Source: Petaurus breviceps papuanus
Lineage: Eukaryota > Chordata > Mammalia > Diprotodontia > Petauridae
DNA length: 64,000 bases
Assembly (NCBI GenBank): GCA_028583685.1
Contig: JAMXIF010001253.1
Span: forward strand, 72,921,320-72,985,319
Reading direction: 5' to 3'
Of this stretch, positions 29,536 to 39,483 are shown one piece after another (position 1 is the first letter of the stretch; each line of letters begins with the position of its first letter). The notes under the pieces are model-generated. The model had not been told where the DNA came from, ran no database searches, and saw only the letters and a program-made list of their open reading frames with translations. A program made the translations under genes and the position numbers.

Positions 29536-29803
29536 ATAATAATAATATTAGCTAACATTTATATAGCACTTACTATGTTGCAGGCACTGTGCTAAATGGT
29601 TTATAACTATTAACTCATTTTATCCTCACAACAATCCTGGGAGGTAGGTGGTATTATTAACCTCATTTTACAAATGAAGAAACAGAGGCAAACAGAGATT
29701 AAGGGATTTTTCCAGGGTCATATGCTAGTGTCTAAGGGTAGATTTGAACTCAGGTCTTCCTGACTCCAGGCCCAGTGCTCAATCCACTTCACCACCTAGG
29801 TGC
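29536..29803 (+). mobile_element. MIR/Mon-type SINE, full length
   Basis: TAGCTAACATTTATATAGCA, CAGGCACTGTGCTAAATGG, TCCTCACAACAATCCTGGGA, AAATGAAGAAACAGAGGCA, GATTTGAACTCAGGTCTTCC and CACTTCACCACCTAGG are in order. Confidence 0.93.
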
Positions 29804-29804
29804 T

Positions 29805-29912
29805 ATTTATCTATCCATCTATGTACATATGTATGTATGTATCTATCTGTCTACCCATCTATCTGTCTATCCATCTATTTGTCTGTTCATCTATCTATCT
29901 ATCTACCTCTCT
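29805..29912. repeat. (TATC)n microsatellite
   Basis: Tandem ATCT/GTCT/CATC units. Three overlapping Tyr/Ile/Ser-rich frames are translations of it. Confidence 0.92.
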
Positions 29913-29965
29913 GTCATATACATTTATACACAAAACTATGTGCCCATGTCTATATACACATGGAG

Positions 29966-30188
29966 TAACTTGGTGTAGTGGATAGAGATAATTTCAAATC
30001 CAATCTAAGCCATGTACTAGCTATGTGACCCTGGGCAAATCACTTAACCCTTTTTTTGCCTCAGTTTCCTCATCTGTAAAATTAGCTGGAAAAGGAAATG
30101 GCAAACCACTCCAGCAGCTTTGCCAAGTAAACCCCAAATAGGGTCATAAAGAGTTGGACATGACTGAAATGACTGAACAACAGCAAAA
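29966..30188 (+). mobile_element. MAR1-type SINE
   Basis: GTGTAGTGGATAGAGATAAT, TGACCCTGGGCAAATCACTT, GGAAATGGCAAACCACTCCA, AGAGTTGGACATGACTGAAA and TGACTGAACAACAGC, with the complete RTE-type 3' end. Confidence 0.93.
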
Positions 30189-30282
30189 CATACACATATG
30201 TGTATGCACATACACATGTATGTTTATATACACATATGGGCACACACGTGTGTGTATATACACTCATACATATACACACATC
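30188..30282. repeat. (CA)/(TATG) microsatellite
   Basis: ACACATATGTGTATGCACAT and similar units downstream of the MAR1 tail. Confidence 0.85.
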
Positions 30283-30372
30283 TTTGCTGTATTTAATACC
30301 TGGTTAGATCTTGTTTTCCTAAAAATCCCTTTTATTTTGCGAAAGTGGAATTCTTAGGCATTCTGTGCTCCT
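30283..30372. repeat. Unclassified repeat, copy 2
   Basis: TTTGCTGTATTTAATACCTG, GTTAGATCTTGTTTTCCTAA, GAAAGTGGAATTCTTAGGCA and TTCTGTGCTCC are homologous to 28815-28928. They lie between simple-repeat tracts. Confidence 0.7.
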
Positions 30373-30498
30373 TGTGTATATATACACACATACACACATC
30401 TATTTCTTCTTGGCATGAGTAAATATCTTACACTGTGTTAACTGATTATTTCCAGTCTCTCTAAAAGTTGCTCTGTCTTTCTTAAATAAATCTGGTTT

Positions 30499-30770
30499 TG
30501 GGCAGCTAGGTGGCACAGTGGATAGAGCACTGGGCCTGGAGTCAAGAAGAACTGAGTTCAAATTTGGACTTACTTTGTAGCTGTGTGATCTGGGGCAAGT
30601 CACTCAAGCTCTGTTTGTCTTTTTCTTCATCTGTAAAAAGATAATAAAATCCCTTACCTCACAGACTGTTGAGAGAATAAAATAAAATGTTATCTGTAAA
30701 GCACTTAGTTCATTACTTGGCACATAGTAAACACCATATAAATGTTAACTATTATTAACTATTATTATTT
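30499..30770 (+). mobile_element. Full-length tRNA-derived CORE-SINE
   Basis: GGGCAGCTAGGTGGCACAGT, GGATAGAGCACTGGGCCTGG, GTTCAAATTTGGACTTAC, GCAAGTCACTCAAGCTCTG, CCTCACAGACTGTTGAGAG and GTAAAGCACTTAGTTCATT / TAAATGTTAACTATTATTAA give head, core and MIR-type 3' end. The minus-strand frame at 30400-30603 is its shadow. Confidence 0.93.
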
Positions 30771-30774
30771 GGAG

Positions 30775-31085
30775 ACAGAAGCATTGGTTACCTAGAATAC
30801 ACTCTACAAAGAGGACTAGGAAAGTGAGGTCCTGGTGTTGCCTTGTCAGTTCAGGGAATAAGGAAAGAAAAGAAGTCCACAAATTGGCAATAAGAAGATA
30901 ATTGATAACAGAGAAAAATAGGAATGAAGGAGGAAGAGAAAAGCCCCATCATTTCATCTGAATGAATTTTCTGGTGTGAAAATACCCACAAATCAACAAT
31001 CTTACACAACTGCACTTATGTATTCTTCTTATGATCTTTTAGGAATATCCTCAGCTCATCAGAACAGTGATTCCTATTCCTATGA
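30775..31085. other. Unique sequence, no gene seen
   Basis: No repeat or gene recognised. Confidence 0.4.
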
Positions 31086-31832
31086 TGTTTGATTTAAAAT
31101 GTTTAAAAATATATTTTGTTTTGACACAATAGACACTTCAAACACAATATAATAAATACCCAGACCTCCCCTTTCCCATAGTACACTGCCTGGAAACAGC
31201 TAAGCAAAATCATCAGAGCGATGAAGACTGATAATACATGTCAGTTTTTACTTTTGTAGCTTCCTGATTGTTGACATAATAGAACTGTCTTTAACTTGAA
31301 TAATTTAGTAGCAATACTGTCTGTTGTGTTTAATCTGAGTTTTGTTCATTCTGGTGTTGTCTTTGTTATTTACTTTAGTCATGTTTTTATTGTTCTTTTG
31401 GGCATGCTTTCTTCATTTTGTATCACTTCATGTGACTTTCCATTTGAAAATTTGTCATATAAATTATTCCTAATGAAGTACTAATATTCTATTACACTCA
31501 TATACCACAGTTTGTTTAACCATAATTCAATCAATTTGAACATATTTTATGACAGAATTTCCATAAATAAAGCTTCTGAATATTTTTCTACATATCGATC
31601 TTTTTCTGTTGTCATTAAGCTCTTGGAAATCCCTGAGTTTAAGAGAATGAAAAATGCAATAACTTTTCTTTCATAAATCTAAATTGTCTTCTAGAATTGT
31701 TGGACCAATTTATAGTTCCATTCACAGGGAATTAATGTGCCTGTCTTCCCACTCCAACAATGAATTTCCACCACTTTTCTAATTCAGGTTAATTTACATT
31801 TCTCTGATAACTAGTGATTTTGAATAGTTTTT

Positions 31833-34800
31833 AAAATTTTATTTATTTATTTTTAGTTTACGAAATTCAGTTCCACAAGGTTTAGAGTTTTAAATTTTCT
31901 CTTCCTCCTTCCCTCCTCCTCTCCCTGCTCCCCAAGACAGTGTGCAATCTGATATAGGTTCTATATGTACATTCATGTTTAACATATTTTCACATTAGTC
32001 ATGATGTAAAGAATTATAACCAATGGAACAAACCACAAGAAAGAAGAAACAAAAGAAAGAGCAAATAGTATGCTTCAATCTGCATTCAGACTCTGTAATT
32101 CTTTTTCTGAATGTGGATAGCATTTTTCATCATGAGCCTTTTGGAATTGTCTTAGAACCTTGCATTACCAAGAGAAGAGCATAGTCTATCAAAGTTAGTT
32201 CTACTCCCCTCCTTCAGCATCACTTCATATAAGTCTTTCCAGGTTTTTCTGAAGGCCTCCTGCTCATCATTTCTTACAGCACAATAACATTTCATTACAT
32301 TTATATACCACAACTTGTTCATCCATTCCCCAATTGATGGGTATCCATCCCTTCAATTTCCAATTCTTGACCATCACAAAAAGAGATACTATAAATATTT
32401 TTATACATGTGGGTCCTTTTCCCATTTGTATGATCTCTTTGGGATACAATTCCATAAGTAGTATTGATGGGTCAAATGGTATGCACATTTTTATAGCACT
32501 TTGGAAGTAGTTCCAAATTGCTCTCCAAAATAGCTTGATCAGTTCTTAACTCCACCAAAAATGCATTAGTTTTCCAATTTTTCCACACTTTTGCCAGTAT
32601 TTGTAATTTTCCCGTTTTGTCATGTTAGCCAATCTGACAGGTGTGATGCAGTACCTAAGAGTTGTTTTGATTTGCATTTCTCTAATCAATAGTGATTTAG
32701 AACATTTTTTTCATATAGCAATAAATATCTTTAATTTCTTCCTCTGAAAACTGCCTGTTTATATCCTTTGACTATTTATCAATTGGGGAATGTAAAGCCA
32801 AGCATGGGCAGCTTTCTAGAAGAATGCTACTCTGAACAGCTTTTAAGGTTCTGATTACATAGTACAATGAACACTCTATTAAGTAACAAATCAGAGCAAA
32901 ACATTCACAATAAATCAAGGTACAGCATTCACAATGTTACAACTTATCACAGATAATCAAAATACAGCATTTGCAACAACTTATCACAGAAAATGGCCAC
33001 ATGGTTTTCACCACAGTGGCCACACAATTTTGAACAAAGTATAATCATTTAGTCAGTCAATCACTTAGTAACTCAGTCATTCAATCAACTCAATCATTCA
33101 ATCATCCTTAAGGAGGTTGCCTCCTTAAGGGTCACAAAATACAATAGTCAAAGTTCTCCACCCATGGTACACACTAAGTTATAATATCAGTCACTACTTG
33201 GCACTAGGCTATCCACCCCTCAGTCACAAATAAATTACAATCTTCTCAGTCAGTACATAGTATCCAAGTAAAGTCTTCTTTCAGCTTGACTCAGAGTAGT
33301 CTCTCAGATTCCCTGGATCCCCTTCCATGGTCCCAGCTCCTACCTGGATTCACCAAAGTGTCACCTGGATTCAAAGGCAGACAGCTCCCAGTTTCTTATC
33401 CAGCTCTCCATGCTGTTTCTTTTACACGCTGAAGCTCACAGTGTCCAGTCCACCTTAAATCCTTCACAGTCTCTGTTCCCAGGAAGTCAAGGCTTAACAA
33501 AGCCACAAACAGGTTCATGAAAAGTACCAGTATCACAGTCATGCTTTCTCAGTCTTTGGCAGCTCCCAGGAGAAGCCGGTAGCTCCCCAGCAGAAGCTCC
33601 AGCTGGTTCCCACAATCAAAATCACTTCACCCAGGTTCCCAAAATCAAAAGCACTCTCTCCAGCCTGGACCTTTCCTCTTCAGCCTCTTTAGCAGCAGCT
33701 AATTCTGCCTCCATGAGGCTTATCCCAAGGAGTTCTGACTCTCCCTCTCTGGGGCTTTTCCTTATATACAATATTGCTCGTCCCTTTTCAGCCCCTTCCT
33801 GTTATGTCAGCAACAGGAGTTCATACCTCCTGTTTCTTTAACAAAGGCTTAATTTGAACTAGGAGCTAAGTACCTTTTAGCTTTCCAATACAAAGAGATC
33901 TTTAAATTTCATTACCATTACTGGGAATGAATTTTATTTTGATAAATTTGACTCAGTTCTCTATATATTTTAGAAATGAGACATTGGTTGTAAAAATTCT
34001 TTCCCAGTTTTTTGCTTTCCTCCTAATCTTGGTTGTATTTGCTTTGTTTGTACAAAAACTTTTCACTTTAATGTAATCAAAATTATCCACTTTGTATTTC
34101 ATAAAGTTCTTTATCTTGTTTGGTTATAAATTCTTCTGTTCTCCATAAACCTGACAGTAAACTGTTCCATACTCTCCCAGTTTGCTTATAGTATCAGCCT
34201 TTATATCTAAATTGTGTACCCATTCAGACTTTATTTTGGTATATGATGTGAGATATTGGTCTATGCTGTTTTTGCCATATAGTTTTCCAGTTTTCCCAGC
34301 AGTTTTTGTCAGATAGTGAGTTCTTATCTCAGAAGCTAGTGTCTTTGGGTTTATCAAACAGTAGATTGCTGTAGTCATTGCCTACTGTGTCTTGTATACC
34401 TAACCAATTCCACTGATCCATCACTCTATTTTTTAGCCAGTACCAAGTAGTTTTGATGATTGCTGCTTAATTTAAGATCTGGTATGGGTATGCCACCTTC
34501 CCTAGCATTTCTTTTCATTAATTCCCTTGATATTCTGGAACTTTTGTTCTTCCAGTTGAATTTTGTTATTATTTTTTCTAGTTCTATGAAATAATTTTTT
34601 GGTAGTTTGATTGGTATGGCCTCCTCCTTTACTCTCATTACAATCTTTTTTCAGCACTTAATTAGGTTTTTTATCATCACATCAAAATCAACTTAAACCC
34701 ACCCCCTGTTTCTATGTATTTCCCTTCTATATGATGTAATAAAGATACAGTTCTCAAGAGTTGTATCATCTTCCTGTGTAGGGATGTAAACAGTTTGTCC

Positions 34801-35505
34801 TTATTGAATAACATGTTTTGTTTTTCTCCCTTTCCTCTTCACCTTTTTATTCCTCTCTTGAGTCTTGTATTCAAAGATCAGATTTTCTCTTGAGCTCTGG
34901 TTTTTTCAACAGGAAGTTCTGGAAGTCCTCTATTTAACTAAATGTTGATCTCCTTGCCTGAAAGATTATGCTCAATTTTTTTCTGGGTTATTGATCCTTG
35001 GTTGTAATTCAAGCTACTTTGCCTTATGGCATATCATATTCCAAGTCCTCCAAACTTTTAATTTAGAAGCTGAAAGATCCTGCATAATCCTGAGTATGGT
35101 TCCATTATATTTGAATTGTTTCTTTCTGACTGATCTTTCAATTTGAGCTGGAATTTGGCTATAATATTCCTTGGCATTTTCAATTTGAGATCTCTTTCAG
35201 AAGGTGATCAATGGATTTTTTCAATGAGTATTTTGTTCTGTTTCTAGGACCTTAAGGCAGTTTTTCTTGATGATTTCTTGAAAGATATTGTCTAGGCTCT
35301 TTTTTTTTCATCATGATTTTCAGGTAGACCAATAATCCTGAAAATTATCTCTCCAGGGTCTATTTTCCAGGTCAGTTGTTTTTCCAATGAGATATTTTAT
35401 GTTTTCTTTTATTTTTTCATTCTTTCAATTTTGTTCGACTGATTTCTTGATGTGTCATAGAATCATTAGCTTCCACTTGCCCAATTCTAAATTTTTTAGA
35501 ATCTA
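31833..35505 (-). mobile_element. Antisense L1: 3'UTR, ORF2 C-terminus, ORF1 part
   Basis: From its reversed A-rich 3' end (31833-31860) this L1 shows 3'UTR (ATTCCCCAATTGATGGGTAT), then a solo LTR insertion. It continues to 34120 and ORF2 C-terminal sequence on the minus strand (34426-34638: IPIKLPKNYFIELEKIITKF and GGIPIPDLKL, as in human L1 LPIKLPMTFFTELEK / GGITLPDFKL). It then goes abruptly to reversed ORF1 (about 34850-35505: coiled-coil part, IGKTTDLENRPWR). EN and RT of ORF2 are missing, so it is internally deleted and non-autonomous. Confidence 0.85.
32791..33922 (-). mobile_element. Solo LTR-like insertion (1132 bp) in L1
   Basis: The unit starts TGTAAAGCC and is flanked by perfect 5-bp duplications GGGAA (32786-32790 and 33923-33927). 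The L1 text is continuous across it once it is removed. On the minus strand it has a TATA-like TGTATATAAG (33762-33770), terminal sequence fitting TG...CA closely, and a purine-rich transcribed-looking body. It contains short internal repeats (CAACTTATCACAGA, 32940-32995). No coding region and no second LTR adjoin it. Orientation is tentative, the retroviral family is unknown, and it is younger than the L1. Confidence 0.65.
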
Positions 35506-37048
35506 GAATTTATTTACTTATTTTTAGTTTTCAATATTAATTTCCACAAGATTTTGAGTTCAAATTTTCTCCCATCTCTCCCCTACCCTCTACCCCAAGA
35601 TGGCAAGCATACTGATTACCCTTTCCCCCCTCTCTGCCTTCTCTTATATCCCTCTCCTTATCCTCTTCCCCCTTACTTTCTTGTAGGGGAATGTGGATTT
35701 CTATACCCTGTTGACTGTATATCTTATTTCCTGGTTGCATGTAAAAACAATTTTTTTTAACATTGTTTTTAAAACTTTCAAGTTCCATATTCTCTCCCTT
35801 CTTCCCTCCTCACCCACCCCCCACTGAGAAGACAAGCAATTCAGTTTAGGTTATACATATGTTGTTATGCAAAACATTTCCATAGTAGTCATATTGTGAA
35901 AGACTAACAATATTTCCCTCTGACCTATCCTGCCCTCCATTTATTCTATTTTCTCCTTTGACCCTGTCCCTTTTCAAAAGTTTTTGCTTCTGACTGCCCC
36001 TCCCACAACCTGCCCTCTTTTCTATCATTCCCCCCTTTTATACCCTTACCCCCTACTTTCCTGGAGAGTAAGATACCCAACTGAGTGTGTATATTATTCC
36101 CTACTTAAGTCAAATCATATGAGAGTAAGGTTGATTCATTCCCTTTCACCTCCCAGCTCCTCCTGTCCATTGAAACAGCTTTCTCTTGGCTCTTTTATGT
36201 GAGATAATTTACCATATTCTATCATTCCCTTTCTCCTTTTCCCAATATATTCCTCTCTCAACCTTTAATTTTATTTTTTAGATATCATCCCTTCATATTC
36301 AACTTAGCCTGTGCCCTTTGTCTATGTATACATATACACAAACACATACATATATACCTATACATACAAATATATGTATGTGTGTGTATATATGTACACA
36401 CATATATCCCTTTCAACTATCCTAATACTGAGAAAAATCTCACGAGTTACAATATCTTCTTTTTATGTAGGGATGTAAACAGTTCGACTTTAACAAGTTC
36501 CTTATGATTTCTCTTTCCTGTTTAACTTTTCATGCTTTTCTTGATTCTTGTATTTGAAAATCAAAATTTTCTGTTCATCTCTGGTCTTTTCATCAAGAAT
36601 GCTTGAAAGTCCTCTATTTCACTCAATGACCATACTTTCCCCTCAAGTATTATACTCAGTTTTGCTGAGTAGATGATTCTTGGTTTTAATCCTAGCTCTT
36701 TGACCTTAGGAATATCATATTCCAAGCACTTAGAGCCCTTAATGTAGAAGTTGCTAGATCTTGTGTTATCCTGATTGTGTTTCCATAATACTCAAAGTGT
36801 TTCTTCCTGACTTCTTGTAATATTTTCTCCTTGACCTGGGAACTCTGTGATTTGGCTATGATATTCCTAGGAGTTTTCTTTTGGGGATCTTATTGAAGTT
36901 GTCTCGGGCTGGAAATCTGCCATATTCTGTCTCTTTGTGGATTCTGCAGCTCTAGAATTTTAGTTTCACTTTTTAGAGGTATTTGAAGAGGTTTGGGGGA
37001 AATCTCAGGTGAGTCCCTGCTTTAACTCTGCCATCTAGGCTCTACCCC
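35506..37048 (-). mobile_element. Antisense HAL1-like element, internally deleted
   Basis: On the minus strand it starts AGGGGTAGAGCCTAGATGG (37048), an L1 5'UTR, and runs to about 36895. It then jumps into ORF1 C-terminal sequence (CCCAAAAGAAAACTCCTAG; AAGAATCATCTACTCAGC; GAGGACTTTCAAGCATTC). Two 3'-terminal modules follow: one ends at about 35760 (GTTTTAAAAACAATGTT), the other at 35506 (CTCAAAATCTTGTGGAAATT, AAAACTAAAAATAAGTAAAT). There is no ORF2. Both modules recur in the sense copy at 39485-42221. Confidence 0.85.
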
Positions 37049-37101
37049 TGAATAGTTTTTCAAATGGTTGTTAATAGTTGACATTTTTTTTTTATTTTTG
37101 T

Positions 37102-37345
37102 GTTGTTTTTCAGTTTTTTTTTTCAGTCATATCCAACTCTTAGTAATTCCATTTGGGGTTTTCTTGATAAAGATACTGGAGTGGTTTGCCATTCCTTTCT
37201 CCAGTTTATTTTACAGGTAAGGAATTGAGACAAACAGAGTTAAGTGACTCGCCCAGGGTAATGCAGCTACTAAATGTCTAAGACTGGATTTGAATTCATG
37301 AAGATGAACCTTCCTGATTCTAGACCCAGCACTCTGTCTACTTCT
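37102..37345 (-). mobile_element. MAR1-type SINE
   Basis: TTTTCAGTCATATCCAACTC, TTTGGGGTTTTCTTGATAAAG, TGGTTTGCCATTCCTTTC and CACTCTGTCTACTTC on the plus strand. Confidence 0.92.
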
Positions 37346-37564
37346 TATCCTTTGAGTATATGGTAGTGGCTATTAGATCTTATAGATTTGAATCATTGAC
37401 AAATTCATTTTATATATGAACTTTTATGTTTAATGTAATTATTTTTCTAAATATAGCTTTAAAATTTTTTAAAATTCTAATCCAAGTCTATATTTTATTC
37501 CTAAAAAGTTTTAATTTGATATTATTTATTATCTCTTTTTATTTTGTAACCTCTTCACTCTCAC

Positions 37565-37725
37565 AGAAGCAGAAAAATTGGCCTCACATCCTGCCTCTGA
37601 TGCTTATTCATTGTGGGACCTTGGGCAAGTCAATTAAGCTCCTTGGGTCTCAGTTTCCTCATCTGTAAAGTGAAGGGATTAAATAAGATGGTCTCTGAAG
37701 TTCCCTGAAGCTCTAGGTTTATGTT
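37565..37725 (+). mobile_element. MIR-type SINE
   Basis: TTGTGGGACCTTGGGCAAGT, CTCAGTTTCCTCATCTGTAA and GATGGTCTCTGAAGTTCCCT. Confidence 0.9.
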
Positions 37726-37852
37726 ATTTTCTCCTACACCCAGTTGCGAAGACTATAACCTTCAGATGTTCTCTTCTAGATTTTTTTTTCAATATGTGAC
37801 TGTATTTAGATAATTTGCCCATTGAGAATTTATTGTACCATTTTATTAACAT

Positions 37853-38072
37853 GATGGAACAGATGTTCAGCATTTGGTTCTGAACCCTAAGTTCAAATCT
37901 GGCTTCAGACACTTTTAGCTGTGTGACCCTGGGCAAGTCAGTTAACACTGCTTACCTCAGTTTCCTCATCTGTAAAAATCAGCTGGAGAAGAAACTGGTA
38001 AACCACTCCAGTATCTTTGCCAGGAAAATCCCAAATGAGTCACAAAGAGTCAGCAAAGACCAAAAATGACTA
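37853..38072 (+). mobile_element. MAR1-type SINE
   Basis: AAGTTCAAATCTGGCTTCAG, GTGTGACCCTGGGCAAGTCA, CCACTCCAGTATCTTTGCC and CACAAAGAGTCAGCAAAG. Confidence 0.92.
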
Positions 38073-38310
38073 ATGTATATATATATATATATATATATAA
38101 TATGTAATATATAGACATGTACATGTCACTCCCCACAAACGTATATGTGTATTTATGTTTATATATGTTATTTATTATTAACATGATTCTAATAGTTTCC
38201 ATAATATTGAACCATCCTTGTATTAAATATGGGGGAGTTAATATCCATTCAGGACAAATACACACACATATATGCACACACACACATATATATATATATA
38301 TATTCATCAT
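38073..38310. repeat. (TA)n and (CA)/(TATG) microsatellites
   Basis: TATATATATATATATATATA at 38077-38100 and further alternations at 38255-38305. The opposed frames 38050-38404 are repeat-derived. Confidence 0.85.
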
Positions 38311-39483
38311 TAGGAAAACTATTAGAATTGTATCAATACTAAAATACTTTTTAAAATCATACAATTCTGTGAATAGATGCAGAAAATGCTTCAACAAAAT
38401 ATAACATTTATGTTAAGATGCAAAAATGAAAGTGAAAGAACTTTTATTTAATATTATCAAAAGCATTTATCTTTAAAAAAAAACCCTGTTTTTATTTGTG
38501 ACAGAGATATATTAGAAGCTTTCCCAATAGTATAAAGGGTGACATAAGAATGCCCACCGACTTTGATATTATTATATTAATAATTTTAATAGGAATCAAG
38601 ATTTTTCCCCTCATTTTTGATAGCTTCCCTTGCTTTAGATACCTCATTAATCACTTCCTCACTGCCCTCATATTTGTGCATTCCTAGAAAAAATCTACTT
38701 TACGTGTACTTGGTTCATTCTAGCTACTTGTCCCATCTTTGTTTTCTTAATGTAATTTATTACTTTATAATAACATCTGAGACTTAAAGGTTAGAGTCTC
38801 AGTGTGGTAGCTAAGTGTGGCTATTGATAATAAAAACTGTGGAAATCTTTGCAAATATTTTCTAGTTTTCTTCTTACTGTTTTGCTACTTTGATTTTTAT
38901 CTTTAATATCCTCGATATGTCTTTGCTTGCTTAGGTCTCTCACCAAACATTCTTTAAACTGGTTTACCCCTTTGCCTCTTATCTCTGCTCTGTGGGGTAA
39001 ATGTAATTTACCAATTATATGTATTTTGCATTTAAATATAATTTACCAATATAATCTTCCAATATTATGTGTAATATTTTATAAATAATTTTATGTTCAA
39101 AGCCAGTATTTCTTTTCTTCTTGGAAACTGAGTCAAGTGTTTGGTGATTAGTAGATTTTTAGACTCTTTGGTCTCCCTCTAAGGCTGTTGATTTACATCT
39201 ATTAAACTTTGATGTCAAATTATGGCATTCAGTATCAGTATCATTTCTATCATCCATGTCTAGTTTTTGATAACAAAAAAAATATTTAAATGGGTCAGAC
39301 TTGAGTTCTTTCAATTGCATGGAAATTTTAAAAAACATTATTCTTCTTCTGGTTTTATACTAATTTTTATATTTTCTTTACAAGTTATGTTCTGATTGTA
39401 CCAAGGTAACTGATTCAGGGGTATTTCCCATATCAAACAGTCCTTTACTGAAATATAATGTATCTCATTGTCAAGATATAATC

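Larger units (their letters stand above)
31090..39472 (-). mobile_element. Old antisense L1, broken into pieces by later insertions
   Basis: 31090-31832 is the reversed 3' region (TCTATTACACTCATATACCA, ATTGTTGGACCAATTTATAG). The text breaks at GATTTTGAATAGTTTTT and resumes at 37061 as CAAATGGTTGTTAATAGTTG, then 37350-37560 (ATTTGAATCATTGACAAATTC), 37730-37850 (GACTGTATTTAGATAATTTGC) and 38180-38230 (CATAATATTGAACCATCCTTG), which read as one L1 interrupted by younger L1, SINE and MIR copies. Further decayed pieces (38500-38600) run towards 39472. The far boundary is uncertain. Confidence 0.65.
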
